A DNA stretch of 64,000 nucleotides, from positions 7,440,001 to 7,504,000 of the forward strand of contig NZ_CP088022.1 in NCBI RefSeq assembly GCF_013373795.3, read 5' to 3'. The notes below the pieces were generated by a model. It worked only from the letters and a program-made list of their open reading frames with translations, made no database searches and was not told the origin of the DNA. The DNA comes from Bradyrhizobium quebecense. GTDB lineage: Bacteria; Pseudomonadota; Alphaproteobacteria; Rhizobiales; Xanthobacteraceae. This document shows, in pieces, positions 46,601 through 54,300 of this stretch; positions within the stretch are counted from its first letter, which is position 1, and each line of letters begins with the position of its first letter. The translations under genes and the position numbers were made by a program.

Positions 46601-48758
46601 CGGTCAGCGAATAGGTCACGGCCGGGCCGTTGACGTCGATCGCCGACGCGGTGATGCCGACCGTGCTGCCGGCGGCGGCGCCTTCGACGACCGTGTTGGC
46701 GCCGACGTCGCTATCGACCGGGGTCGATGGCGCAACGTCCGTGACAGCGATGGTGAAGCTCTGCGTGCTGGTGCCGCCCTGGCCGTCGCTGGCCTGCGCG
46801 GTGATGGTGTAGGCGTGGCCGGGCGCGCTTTCGTAATCGATCTTGGTGCCGTCGGCGACGGTGACGACACCCGTCGTCGCGTCGATGGTGAAGCCGCCGC
46901 CGGAGGTGTCGCCGACCAGCGAGTAAGTGACGGGCGGGCCGTTGACGTCGATCGCCGACGCGGTGACGCCGACCGTCGAGCCGTTGGCCGCGCCTTCGGC
47001 GATCGAATTGGGGTTGGCGTCGGCGTCGACCGAGGCCGACGGCGGCGCGTTGGTGACGCCGATGGTGAAGGTCTGCGAACTCGCGAGCGTGCCGTCGCTG
47101 GCGGTCGCCGTCACGGTGTAGGCGTGGCCGGGCGCGCTTTCATAGTTGATCTTGGTCGGGTCGGCGACGGTGATGATGCCGGTCGCCGCATCGATCGCGA
47201 AGCCGCCGCCGGAGGTATCGCCGGTCAGCGAATAGGTCACGGCCGGGCCGTTGATGTCGACCGCATGCGCGGTGATGCCGACCGCGGTGCCGGCGGTTGC
47301 GCCTTCGACGACGGTGTTGGCTGCGGCGTTGCTGTCGACCGGGGTCGATGGCGCCACGTCGGTGACGTTGATGGTGAAATTCTGCGTGCTGGTCAGCGTG
47401 CCGTCACTGGCCTGCGCGGTGATGGTGTAGGCGTGGCCGGGGGCGGTTTCGAAATCGATCTTGGTCGGATCGGCGACGGTGACGATGCCGGTCGCAGCGT
47501 CGATGGTGAAGCCGTGCGCATCGCCGACCAGCGAATAGGTCACGGCGCCGCCATTGATGTCGGTGGCGTGGGCAGTGATCCCGACCGCGGTACCGATGGC
47601 CGCGCCTTCGACCACTGAATTGGCCGTGACGTCGGTATCGGTGGGCGCCGACGGCGGTGCGTCGGTGACGCCGATGGTGAAGGTCTGGGTCGACGAGGTC
47701 GCGCCGGCGGTCGCGTGCACGGTGATGGTGTAGGCGTGGCCGGGCGCGCTCTCATAGTCGAGCTTGGTCGGATCGGCGACCGTGACGACGCCGGTATTGG
47801 GATCGATCTTGAAGCCGCCGCCGGAGGTGTCGCCGGTCAGCGAGTAGGTGCTTGCGGGACCGTTCGGATCGACCGCGGACGCCGTGATGCCGACCAGCGT
47901 GTTGACGGCGGCGCCTTCGACGACGCTGTTGGCGGCGGGATTGGTGTCGACCGGCGTAGAGACCGGAACGTCGTTGACGTTGATCGTGAAGCTCTGCGAG
48001 CTAAAGCCGCCATGGCCGTCGCTGGCCTGCACGGTGATGGTGTAGGCGTGGCTCGGCGCGGTCTCGAAGTCGAGTTTGGTGGAATCGGCGACGGTGACGA
48101 CGCCGGTGTTGGGATCGATCTTGAAGCCGCCGCCGGACGTATCGCCGGTCAGCGAATAGGTGACGCCGGGGCCGTTGACATCGGCCGACGATGCGGTGAT
48201 CCCGACCAAGGTATTGACGGCGGCGCCCTCGTTGACGGCGTTGGCGGCGGCGTTGCTGTCGACCGGTGTCGATGGCGGCGCGTTGCTGACCGCGATCGTG
48301 AAGCTCTGCGACGAGGCGAAGATGCCGTCGGTTGCCTGCACATTGACGATGTAGCTGCCGCCGGAGCTCTCGAAGTCGACCTTGGTGGGATCGGCGACCG
48401 AGATCACGCCGGTGTTCGGATCGACCTTGAAGCCGCCATGGGAGGAATCGGATGTCAGCGAATAGGTGACCGGAAGGCCGATCAGGCTGCTCGACTGCGC
48501 GGTGATGCCGACCGAGGTGTTGGCTGCCGCGCCTTCAACGACCGTGTTGGTGCTGGAATTGGCATCGGCCGGCGGCGCCAGGAAGCCCTGGATCGGCGGC
48601 CAGAGCGTACCGGGAGGGCAGCCGAGGTAGAGATACTGCAGACCATACGTGTCGGCGAACGCCTGCGCGGCCGGATCAAGAATGATATGTCCGGTCGGAT
48701 CGAGGTGAAGTTCGGGGCGCGTTAAACCACCGATTGTATAGGCAGGTATGGTCGTCAT
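40689..48758 (-). CDS. Giant cadherin-repeat/beta-helix protein with C-terminal zinc metallopeptidase motif
   Basis: A 2689-residue protein. Residues 1-65 are a unique head with no Sec signal. About 66-1090 hold ten cadherin-like repeats of 100-104 residues (NxVVEGAAxGTxVGITA...VTYSLxGDTSGGGFxI...GVVTVADPTKIDFE...FTIxVxD). About 1090-1480 hold three TAGHTLNYTENQ repeats of about 130 residues, then two divergent Ig-like units to about 1755. About 1756-2355 are Asn/Gly/Thr-rich and look like a right-handed beta-helix. The C-terminal part has HELGHVLGLPD near 2543 with a Met-turn-like SLMYIG, a metzincin/matrixin-type zinc site. The ATG at 48758 follows AGGAG. Likely secreted by a type I route or surface exposed; no secretion genes are nearby. 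Function unknown; adhesin with protease activity is a reasonable guess. Confidence 0.85.
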   Translation of the reverse strand: MTTIPAYTIGGLTRPELHLDPTGHIILDPAAQAFADTYGLQYLYLGCPPGTLWPPIQGFLAPPADANSSTNTVVEGAAANTSVGITAQSSSLIGLPVTYSLTSDSSHGGFKVDPNTGVISVADPTKVDFESSGGSYIVNVQATDGIFASSQSFTIAVSNAPPSTPVDSNAAANAVNEGAAVNTLVGITASSADVNGPGVTYSLTGDTSGGGFKIDPNTGVVTVADSTKLDFETAPSHAYTITVQASDGHGGFSSQSFTINVNDVPVSTPVDTNPAANSVVEGAAVNTLVGITASAVDPNGPASTYSLTGDTSGGGFKIDPNTGVVTVADPTKLDYESAPGHAYTITVHATAGATSSTQTFTIGVTDAPPSAPTDTDVTANSVVEGAAIGTAVGITAHATDINGGAVTYSLVGDAHGFTIDAATGIVTVADPTKIDFETAPGHAYTITAQASDGTLTSTQNFTINVTDVAPSTPVDSNAAANTVVEGATAGTAVGITAHAVDINGPAVTYSLTGDTSGGGFAIDAATGIITVADPTKINYESAPGHAYTVTATASDGTLASSQTFTIGVTNAPPSASVDADANPNSIAEGAANGSTVGVTASAIDVNGPPVTYSLVGDTSGGGFTIDATTGVVTVADGTKIDYESAPGHAYTITAQASDGQGGTSTQSFTIAVTDVAPSTPVDSDVGANTVVEGAAAGSTVGITASAIDVNGPAVTYSLTGDTSGGGFTINATTGVVTVADPTKIDYETSGAAHSYTITAQASDGTLASSQTFTIAVTDVAPSTPVDSNVAANSVVEGAAAGSTVGVTASSTDVNGPAVTYSLVGDTSGGGFTINATTGVITVADPTKIDYESSGPTHSYAVTAQASDGTLTSSQTFTIAVNDAPPSTPVDADATPNSIAEGAANGSTVGITASSVDVNGPAVTYSLIGDTSGGGFTINAATGVITVADSTKIDYESAAGHAYTVTAQASDGTLASSQTFTIAVNDVAPSTPVDSDGAINRVAVGAPVGSGTGVTASSTDVNGPAVTYSLVGDTSGGAFTINAATGKVTVADPTKIHAADPSYDVTVDSSDGTLHSQQTFTIGVVIDAAPVVTAGHTLNYTENQVATAIDSAITVTDSDNATLDHATVQITDHYVSGEDVLGFVNTATITGTFDAATGTLTLTGIDSVANYQAALASVTYFNTSDNPSGLARTVTITANDGTLDSTPVTDTINVTPVNDPPVVTAGHALNYTENQVATAFDPAITVTDVDNTTLAGATVQITGNYANGQDVLGFTTIGNITGTFDAATGKLTLTGTDTVANYQAALASVTYFNTSDNPSGLARTVTITANDGAANSTAVTDTINVTPVNDPPVTSAGGTLNYIENQAATAIDTSVNVSDVDSANMASATVAITGGFAAGQDVLGFINQNGINGSYNAATGVLTLTGSSSVANYKAALDSITYFNTSDNPSGADRTVSFTVNDGSLDSNTSTSTIHVTPVNDAPVISFGAIAGFTEPPNGTPAANSTPVTITPNLTISDAEGNNLTDATFVLNDLKPSDALSIAGHAGTSGDIGGIHFDISSTAGTETISFTGTDTLAHYNAALDLIQFNNTSENPDTTARSYTLTVHDDGGTANGGNNTGTASTTGSVTAVNDAPTATVPADNSIGTAFSHTNLTISGLSVADVDAGSGNVTATIASSHAALSFDTTGLASFTNNASHTVTLTGTIAQVNTALATLTYNSDDGFTGSDTVTLNVNDNGNTGTPGAQTSGPQTFHVGVVPQVFYIDNSTTGTSLNLGTQHDPYTSIAAFNAANPAGSGDYVVLEHGTGTYSEANGINLASGVNLIGGSHTLTFTNPVTNATVTANVGSGTDPVIHVTGADNGIDLLGTSGHTITGVSIDTSASTGIGISDDGNNVGTVTMSDITVKTASGAGLSFTHGGTITVTGSNNTITSTTGTALDVEHTNIGAGNLTFKSISATGSSGNAGIILDTTGTAGGLTVTGTGSAGSGGTINNKTGGDILSGTDAGGQTTSGDGGTGIFLHNTANVSLTDMTLHDFSNFAIYGNGVTNFTLANSAISGTNGTTNAGDREESSIRFDNLLGTASITGSSISGGFTQNVDLYNTSGTLNRLTMDSDTFGLIGSSGNDNVLGQVYNSATANYTVTNSTFSGTRSDFIAFAANNNSSMDAVVRSNTFHNGQAIVPGGGTAVDIRSGSGGNVSAATTTFDISHNILTDGGANAFDTVGIFVAKGQDNGTMSGTIASNDIGPAKVGSNSDGIFVRDAGAGSLTTLIQNNTITGVGDAGIALQNNDGSSTLNATLYGNSVSSPTSNSPFAALDVENGATATDTSTTNVVIGMGAGGTGSKNTLNHSTLYATDVELSNFGASTHLNLSKNGSTSGTAAGVITDDNTSTTGGITVDTTGGNGTTTLVGTLPALPAVVAPLLAEAGGVQASTPSTGEMHLTQAELNSVVSAAIAEWASAGANATQLALLHAATFSIADLAGQIVGQEGALHITIDADAAGHGWFIDPTPSDNFEFTHAVNAAGTDLLTDPSTAAAGHLDLLTTVVHELGHVLGLPDSVSPSDANSLMYIGIADGERRLATTSDVAQSNAALQKAMPTQGTSTSNQQTATLQTTGLLKVTNGDSFDFSSLTQTQSQTNTNHVDVATNTQTLSDLFSGQSSAATPWWVGHEAAYAAMGGNPTDHLQTHHDLVV
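44320..45490 (-). repeat. Second internal repeat array of the giant protein (3 units)
   Basis: Three units of about 390 bp encoding AGHTLNYTENQVATAID...VLGF...TGTFDAATGTLTLTG...NYQAALASVTYFNTSDNPSG. The first two are almost identical at protein level; the third is diverged (NYIENQAATAID). Approximate limits. Confidence 0.8.
45500..48560 (-). repeat. Internal array of ten cadherin-like repeats of about 300 bp
   Basis: Ten tandem coding units, 300-312 bp each, with long near-identical DNA blocks such as the segment encoding TYSLxGDTSGGGF. The high DNA identity makes recombination between units, copy-number change and assembly errors likely. Limits approximate. Confidence 0.85.
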
Positions 48759-49510
48759 GAGCACTCCTGCGACCGGCGTGGAAGCCGATCAATATTTACA
48801 ATTGTTGGGGACGATGACGTGTGAAGCCGTTCACACGTTGAAGTTGATCGCCCGCGGCCGGCGATCGCGCCAAGCCGCCTGCAATTCGAGAAAGCCGCGA
48901 TGTTCGCGGAGCCGCAGCATCAGCGAGATCAAATGCGCTTGCCATTTACGTAGTCGCTTTCACACACTCGCGCCGCGACAAAACACTATGAATGTTCGAG
49001 AAAAATGCGGCCGGCCAAGAATATTCATGCTTTGGCAACCATGACCGTATTGGCGATACTACCGGGTGTCAATGTGTGTCCGGATGACAACCGCGCCGTT
49101 AACGACGATTTCGCCGTGCAGCGGGAGGTAGAGTGTGGGAACCTGGCTGGTCGTGACGAAAGGTTCCTGCGCCAAAGGTAGAATCGGGGCGGTGTGACGA
49201 ATCTGTGAAACGAACTCGCGTTGTGATTGATTCGAGACGATCTGTCTGTGACCTTGCACCCTCGATAGGCCAGCTAAACTGCCCCTTTTCGTCGTCACGG
49301 TTTCGCGAGCGTGTCGTAAGGCTTTCAGATTGCGCAACTATTCGCTTGATCCGGCGGCCATCTTGAACAGACTGGGGCGCGGCTACATCTGTGACGTCCG
49401 CTGCCGCGACATTGCGGTGGTCCAGCCGTGTTGAATCACCGCAAGTTCAATTGCGACTTTCGTAGCCCTGATTTGGTCGGCGTGCTTCGTGGTCTTTTGG
49501 GGAGAGCGAA
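48759..49510. other. Gene-poor 752-bp intergenic region between divergent units
   Basis: Lies between the starts of the giant protein (minus) and the RND adaptor (plus), so it must contain both promoters. It is less GC-rich than its surroundings, especially 48950-49100 and 49240-49330. A 92-codon minus frame at 49059-49337 has no recognisable motif and a TTG start, and I do not call it. No repeat of families A-F is present. Confidence 0.6.
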
Positions 49511-50857
49511 TTGAGTTCGATTGACAGAACGGAGCATCCGGCTCCGGTAACCGGCGTCGAGCGTCATTCGCTTCGCCGCCAGGGATTTGTCAGGGCGTGC
49601 CGGCGCGGCCTCGCGCCGATCGGGCTGTTGGCCGCGCTGGCGCTCGGCGGCTGCGGCGACAAGAGCGCGCAATCGCAGGCCGCGCCTCCGGCGCCGCCCG
49701 TGACCGTCGCGCAGCCGGTCAAGCGCACCGTTACCGACTGGGATGAATTCACCGGTCGCTTCGAGGCGATCGAGGAGGTTCAGGTCCGCGCCCGCGTCGG
49801 CGGCTTCGTCAACAGTGTCGAGTTCAAGGACGGTGCGATCGTCCACACCGGCGATCTGCTTTACATCATCGATCCGCGGCCGTTCGAGGCGGTCGTGCTG
49901 CAGGCCGAAGGTCAGCTCGCCGACGCGCGCGCCAAGGGGGAGCTTGCCAAGCGCGATCTCGAGCGCGGGCTCAATCTGGTGCAGACCAGCGCGGTCTCGG
50001 AGCAGGTCGTCGACCAGCGCCGCCAGGCATTGCAGGCCGCGCGCGCCGCCGAGACACAGGCCGAGGGCACGCTGAAGGCCGCGCAGCTCAACGTCGAATT
50101 CAGCCATGTGCTGGCGCCGATCACCGGCCGCGTCAGCCGGCATCTGGTGACCCCGGGCAACCTGGTGCAGGGCAGCGAGAGCGGAGCGACGCTGCTCACC
50201 TCGATCGTGTCGCTCGATCCGATCTACATCTATTTCGACGTCGACGAGGCGACCTATCAGCGCAACAGCAAGCTGTGGTTCGAAGGCCGGCGGCCGAGCT
50301 CGCGCGATACGGCGAACCCGGTGCAGGTGACCCTGACCGGCGAGACCAAGCCCTCGCATGAGGGCAAGATGGATTTCCTCGACAACCGCCTCGACGTCTC
50401 GACCGCAACGCTGCGCAGCCGCGCGGTGATCCCGAACAAGGACCTCTCGATCCTGCCCGGCCAGTTCGGCCGCGTCCGCCTGATCGGCTCCTCGCCCTAT
50501 GAGGCGCTGCTGATCCCGGATACCGCCATCGCCACCGACCAGTCGCGCAAGATCGTGTTCGTGGTCAAGGACGACAACACGGTGGAAGCACGAGCGGTCA
50601 CGCTCGGACCGCTGGATGAGGGCTTGCGCGTGATCCGCGAAGGCCTCAAGCCGGAGGACCATGTGATCGTCGACGGGCTGCAACGCGCCCGCGTCGGCGC
50701 CAAGGTGACGCCGAAGATGGCCCAGGCTCCGGCCGAAGCCAAGCTCCCGGCAGGCGATAAGCCGGCGGCCGGCGACAAGCCCGCGGAAGCTGCCAAGCCC
50801 GCGGCAGGAGACAAGCCCCCGGCTGGAGACAAGCCGGCGGCAGGTGCCAAGCCATGA
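49511..50857 (+). CDS. RND efflux periplasmic adaptor (membrane fusion lipoprotein)
   Basis: A 448-residue AcrA/MexE-type adaptor. A lipobox LALGGC places the lipidated cysteine at residue 48, after an unusually long basic leader. Then the beta-barrel/lipoyl/alpha-hairpin order: GRFEAIEEVQVRARVGGFV, coiled hairpin around 125-200 (AEGQLADARAKGELAKRDLERG), ITGRVSRHLVTPGNLV, and AVIPNKDLSILPGQFGRVRL. The C-terminal 45 residues are a low-complexity Pro-Ala-Gly-Asp-Lys repeat. The start is TTG with GGGGAG five bases upstream. Its stop overlaps the pump start (ATGA). No outer-membrane factor gene is in the window. Confidence 0.9.
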   Translation: MSSIDRTEHPAPVTGVERHSLRRQGFVRACRRGLAPIGLLAALALGGCGDKSAQSQAAPPAPPVTVAQPVKRTVTDWDEFTGRFEAIEEVQVRARVGGFVNSVEFKDGAIVHTGDLLYIIDPRPFEAVVLQAEGQLADARAKGELAKRDLERGLNLVQTSAVSEQVVDQRRQALQAARAAETQAEGTLKAAQLNVEFSHVLAPITGRVSRHLVTPGNLVQGSESGATLLTSIVSLDPIYIYFDVDEATYQRNSKLWFEGRRPSSRDTANPVQVTLTGETKPSHEGKMDFLDNRLDVSTATLRSRAVIPNKDLSILPGQFGRVRLIGSSPYEALLIPDTAIATDQSRKIVFVVKDDNTVEARAVTLGPLDEGLRVIREGLKPEDHVIVDGLQRARVGAKVTPKMAQAPAEAKLPAGDKPAAGDKPAEAAKPAAGDKPPAGDKPAAGAKP

Positions 50858-53800
50858 ATCTCGGCAGGCTCTCCATCAACCAGCCCATCCTCGCGATGGT
50901 GCTGTCGATCGTGCTGCTGATCGTCGGCGCGATCGCCTATCCTACGCTGCCGGTCTCGGAATATCCGCAGGTCGTGCCGCCGACCGTCACGGTGACCACG
51001 CAGTATCCGGGTGCCTCGGCGCAGACCGTGTCCGACACCGTCGCCGCTCCGATCGAGCAGGAGATCAACGGCGTCGAGGACATGCTGTATCTCTACAGCC
51101 AGGCGACTTCGAACGGCCAGCTCACCATCACCGCGACCTTCAAGCTCGGCACCGACCTCGACAAGGCCCAGGTGCTGGTGCAGAACCGCGTCGCGATCGC
51201 GCAGCCGCGGCTGCCCGAAGAAGTCCAGCGCAACGGCGTCGTCACCCGCAAGAACTCGCCTGACATCCTGATGGTCGTGTTCATGCTGTCGCCCGACGAC
51301 ACGTTCGACCAGCTCTACATCTCCAACTACGCGCTGCTGCAGGTCCGCGACCAGCTGCTGCGGCTCGACGGCGTCGGCGACATCCAGATGTTCGGCGCGC
51401 GCGATTACTCGATGCGGCTGTGGCTCGATCCCGACCGGATCGCCAATCTCGGCCTGACCTCGGCCGAGGTGCTGGCGGCGATCCGGGCGCAGAACCTGCA
51501 GATCGCGGGCGGCCAGATCGCGGAGCCGCCGATCGCCGATCGCGCCTTCCAGCCGAACCTCGTGTTCACCGGCCGCCTCAAGGACATCAGGCAGTTCGAG
51601 GACATCGTGGTGAAGGCCGGCTCCGACGGCCGGACCGTGCGGCTGCGCGACGTCGCCCGCGTCGAGCTCGGTGCGCTGTCCTACGCCACCAACAGCTTCC
51701 TGCTGCGCAAATCGGCGGTCGCCCTGCTGGTGACGCAACGGCCGGGATCGAACGCGCTCGCCACCGCCAAGAGCATCTCCGACACGATGGAGCGGATGAA
51801 GGCGGGTTTCCCGAAGGGGCTCGACTACAACATCGGCTACAACCCGACCGAGTTCATCGCCCAATCGGTTCATGAGCTGATCAAGACGATCTACGAGGCG
51901 ATGGCGCTCGTCGTCATCGTGGTGCTGGTGTTCCTGCAGGGATGGCGGCCTGCGATCATCCCGATCATCGCGATACCGGTGTCGCTGGTCGGCACCTTCG
52001 CGGTGATGGCCGCGCTCGGCTTCTCGATCAACAATCTGACGCTGTTCGGCCTGGTTCTCGCGGTCGGCATCGTGGTCGACGACGCCATCGTGGTGGTCGA
52101 GAATGTCGAGCGGCATCTCGAGCACGGCATGAGCCGGCGCGAGGCTGCGCTCAAGACCATGGAGGAGGTCGGCGGCGCGCTGGTCTCGATCGCGCTGGTG
52201 CTGTGCGCGGTGTTCGTGCCGACCGCCTTCCTCGGCGGCATCTCCGGGCAGTTCTTCCAGCAATTCGCCGTGACGATTGCGGTCGCGACCGCGATCTCCT
52301 GCTTCTGCTCGCTGACGCTGTCGCCGGCGCTGGCCTCGCAGATCCTGGTCCCGCACGAGGAGAAACGCCCGCCGGCACGCTGGAACATCATCGCGCGCGG
52401 CTGGGACAGCTTCACCGCGCTGTTCAACCGCGTATTCGACCGGCTGGCGCATGGCTATGCGGCGGTCGCCGACTTCGTGATCCGGCACACCGTGGTGATG
52501 GTCGCGATCTACCTCGTGTTGATCGGCAGCGCCGGCTGGCTGCTCGCGACCACCTCGCAGGGCTTCATTCCGGCGCAGGATCGCGGCTACGTCATCATCT
52601 CGGCGCAACTGCCGGGCGCCGCGTCGCTGGCGCGGACCACGGCTGTCGTGCGCGAGATCGAGCGGATTGCGCTGGATACGCCCGGTATCGTTCGCGTCGC
52701 GGCCTTCGCCGGCTTCTCCGGCGCGACGCGCACGCAGGCGGGTAATGCCGCGGCGCTGTTCCCGGTGTTCGACGAGCCGGAGGCACGCCTGAAGAAGGGA
52801 CTGACGGCGACCGCGATCACGGCCGACCTGCGCAAGCGCCTGTCGGTGATCCAGGGCGCCTTCATCATCGTCATTCCGCCGCCGGCCGTGCCCGGTATCG
52901 GCACCGGCGGTGGTTTCACCATCCGCGTCCAGGATCGACAGGGGCGCGGGCCCGAATTGCTGGCGTCCGCGACCGACGAACTGGTGTTGGCCGCGCGCAA
53001 GTCGCCGAGCCTGACCTCGGTGTTCTCGCCCTATTCCGCGAACACCCCGCAATTGTTCGTCGATATAGATCGCGTCAAGGCGCAGAAGCTCGGCGTTCCC
53101 ATCGCCAACATCACCGACACGATCGAGACCTATTTCGGTTCGACCTATGTCAACGACTTCAACCTGTTCGGGCGCACCTATCACGTCACGGCGCAGGCTG
53201 ATCTGCCGTTCCGCAAGGAGACCACCGATCTTTCGCGGCTGCGCACCCGCAACGCCGCCGGCGACATGGTGATGCTCGGCAGTGTCGTGGACTTCAAGGA
53301 CATCTCGGGTCCCGACCGTGTCGCACGCTACAATCTCTACTCGGCATCCGAACTGCAGGGTGAGCCGGCGCCGGGCGTCAGCTCGACGACGGCGCTCAAC
53401 GCCATCAAGAAGCTCGCCGACGAAACCCTGCCGAGCGGCTTCTCGTTCGAATGGACCGATCTGTCCTACCAGCAGATCAACGGCGCCAACGCCGGCCTCT
53501 ACGTGTTCCCGATCTGCGTGCTGTTCGTCTATCTGGTGCTGGCCGCGCAATATGGCAGCTGGACACTGCCGTTCGCGGTGATCCTGATCGTGCCGATGTG
53601 CCTGTTCGCGGCCACGATCGGCGTGCGCATCATGGGCCAGGACGTCAACATCCTGACCCAGATCGGCTTCGTGGTGCTGGTGGGCCTCGCCGCCAAGAAC
53701 GCGATCCTGATCGTCGAGTTCGCGCGCGATATCGAGCTCGAGGGCAGGCCACGGCTGGAGGCGGTCATCGAGGCCTGCCGGCTTCGCCTGCGGCCGATCC

Positions 53801-54024
53801 TGATGACGTCGTTCGCCTTCATCCTCGGCGTGCTGCCGCTGGTGCTGTCGACCGGCTCGGGCTCGGAGATGCGCCAGGCGGTCGGTGTCGCCGTGTTCTT
53901 CGGCATGCTCGGCGTCACCCTGTTCGGCCTGGTCTTCACGCCGATCTTCTACATGGTGGTGCGCAACCTCGCGGAAGGAAAGAACGAGGGCAAACCGAAG
54001 GAACCCGCGGCTGTGGTGGGGTAG
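50854..54024 (+). CDS. RND multidrug efflux pump, inner-membrane subunit (HAE-1)
   Basis: A 1056-residue proton-driven transporter of the AcrB/MexF type: LSINQPILAMVLSIVLLIVGAIAYPTLPVSEYPQVVPPTVTVTTQYPGAS at the start, twelve predicted helices in two halves, helix 4 with VGIVVDDAIVVVENVER (the two proton-relay aspartates) and the second-half GLAAKNAILIVEFARD. Two large periplasmic loops form the porter and docking domains. It works with the adaptor encoded just upstream, to which it is translationally coupled, and a TolC-like channel from elsewhere. Substrates are not predictable. Confidence 0.94.
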   Translation: MNLGRLSINQPILAMVLSIVLLIVGAIAYPTLPVSEYPQVVPPTVTVTTQYPGASAQTVSDTVAAPIEQEINGVEDMLYLYSQATSNGQLTITATFKLGTDLDKAQVLVQNRVAIAQPRLPEEVQRNGVVTRKNSPDILMVVFMLSPDDTFDQLYISNYALLQVRDQLLRLDGVGDIQMFGARDYSMRLWLDPDRIANLGLTSAEVLAAIRAQNLQIAGGQIAEPPIADRAFQPNLVFTGRLKDIRQFEDIVVKAGSDGRTVRLRDVARVELGALSYATNSFLLRKSAVALLVTQRPGSNALATAKSISDTMERMKAGFPKGLDYNIGYNPTEFIAQSVHELIKTIYEAMALVVIVVLVFLQGWRPAIIPIIAIPVSLVGTFAVMAALGFSINNLTLFGLVLAVGIVVDDAIVVVENVERHLEHGMSRREAALKTMEEVGGALVSIALVLCAVFVPTAFLGGISGQFFQQFAVTIAVATAISCFCSLTLSPALASQILVPHEEKRPPARWNIIARGWDSFTALFNRVFDRLAHGYAAVADFVIRHTVVMVAIYLVLIGSAGWLLATTSQGFIPAQDRGYVIISAQLPGAASLARTTAVVREIERIALDTPGIVRVAAFAGFSGATRTQAGNAAALFPVFDEPEARLKKGLTATAITADLRKRLSVIQGAFIIVIPPPAVPGIGTGGGFTIRVQDRQGRGPELLASATDELVLAARKSPSLTSVFSPYSANTPQLFVDIDRVKAQKLGVPIANITDTIETYFGSTYVNDFNLFGRTYHVTAQADLPFRKETTDLSRLRTRNAAGDMVMLGSVVDFKDISGPDRVARYNLYSASELQGEPAPGVSSTTALNAIKKLADETLPSGFSFEWTDLSYQQINGANAGLYVFPICVLFVYLVLAAQYGSWTLPFAVILIVPMCLFAATIGVRIMGQDVNILTQIGFVVLVGLAAKNAILIVEFARDIELEGRPRLEAVIEACRLRLRPILMTSFAFILGVLPLVLSTGSGSEMRQAVGVAVFFGMLGVTLFGLVFTPIFYMVVRNLAEGKNEGKPKEPAAVVG

Positions 54025-54059
54025 CGCGACCTGACGTTCCGCGGCTGCAAGTCTTTCCC

Positions 54060-54161
54060 CGTCATCCTGAGGTGCGAGCTCTTGCGAGCCTCGAAGGATG
54101 CACGGCCCCTGCCGGGCCATCGACCCTTCGAGACGCGCGTTCCGCGCTCCTCAGGGTGACG
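54060..54161. repeat. Intergenic palindrome, family C
   Basis: Third copy of the CGTCATCCTGAGGTGCGAGC...GCTCCTCAGGGTGACG element, beginning 36 bases after the pump stop codon, where it may end the efflux transcript. Confidence 0.85.
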
Positions 54162-54300
54162 GGGAGCTATAGGCGCGCGACGACGCCAGCCCATACTTTT
54201 GGCTGATCGGACCGAGGCGGAAATCGATGGGCAGGCGCGGGGTTATAAAATAATGTCGCGCCGATTTTTCCTGATGAGAGACTGCTGGGAGAGCACAAAA

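Noticed and set aside
41667..47618. Several long plus-strand open frames across the repeat protein
   Set aside because: They mirror the repetitive minus-strand gene and consist of repeated Arg/Gly/Asp/Val-rich sequence with no start signals.
45500..48560. CRISPR-like periodic repeats
   Set aside because: The period is about 300 bp and in frame throughout; these are protein-domain repeats.
49059..49337. 92-codon minus-strand frame in the gap before the RND operon
   Set aside because: TTG start without a clear ribosome site and no family resemblance; kept only as a remark in the intergenic entry.
50497..54120. 1207-codon minus-strand open frame
   Set aside because: Antisense to the RND pump; composition His/Arg/Asp/Glu-rich, no recognisable domain.
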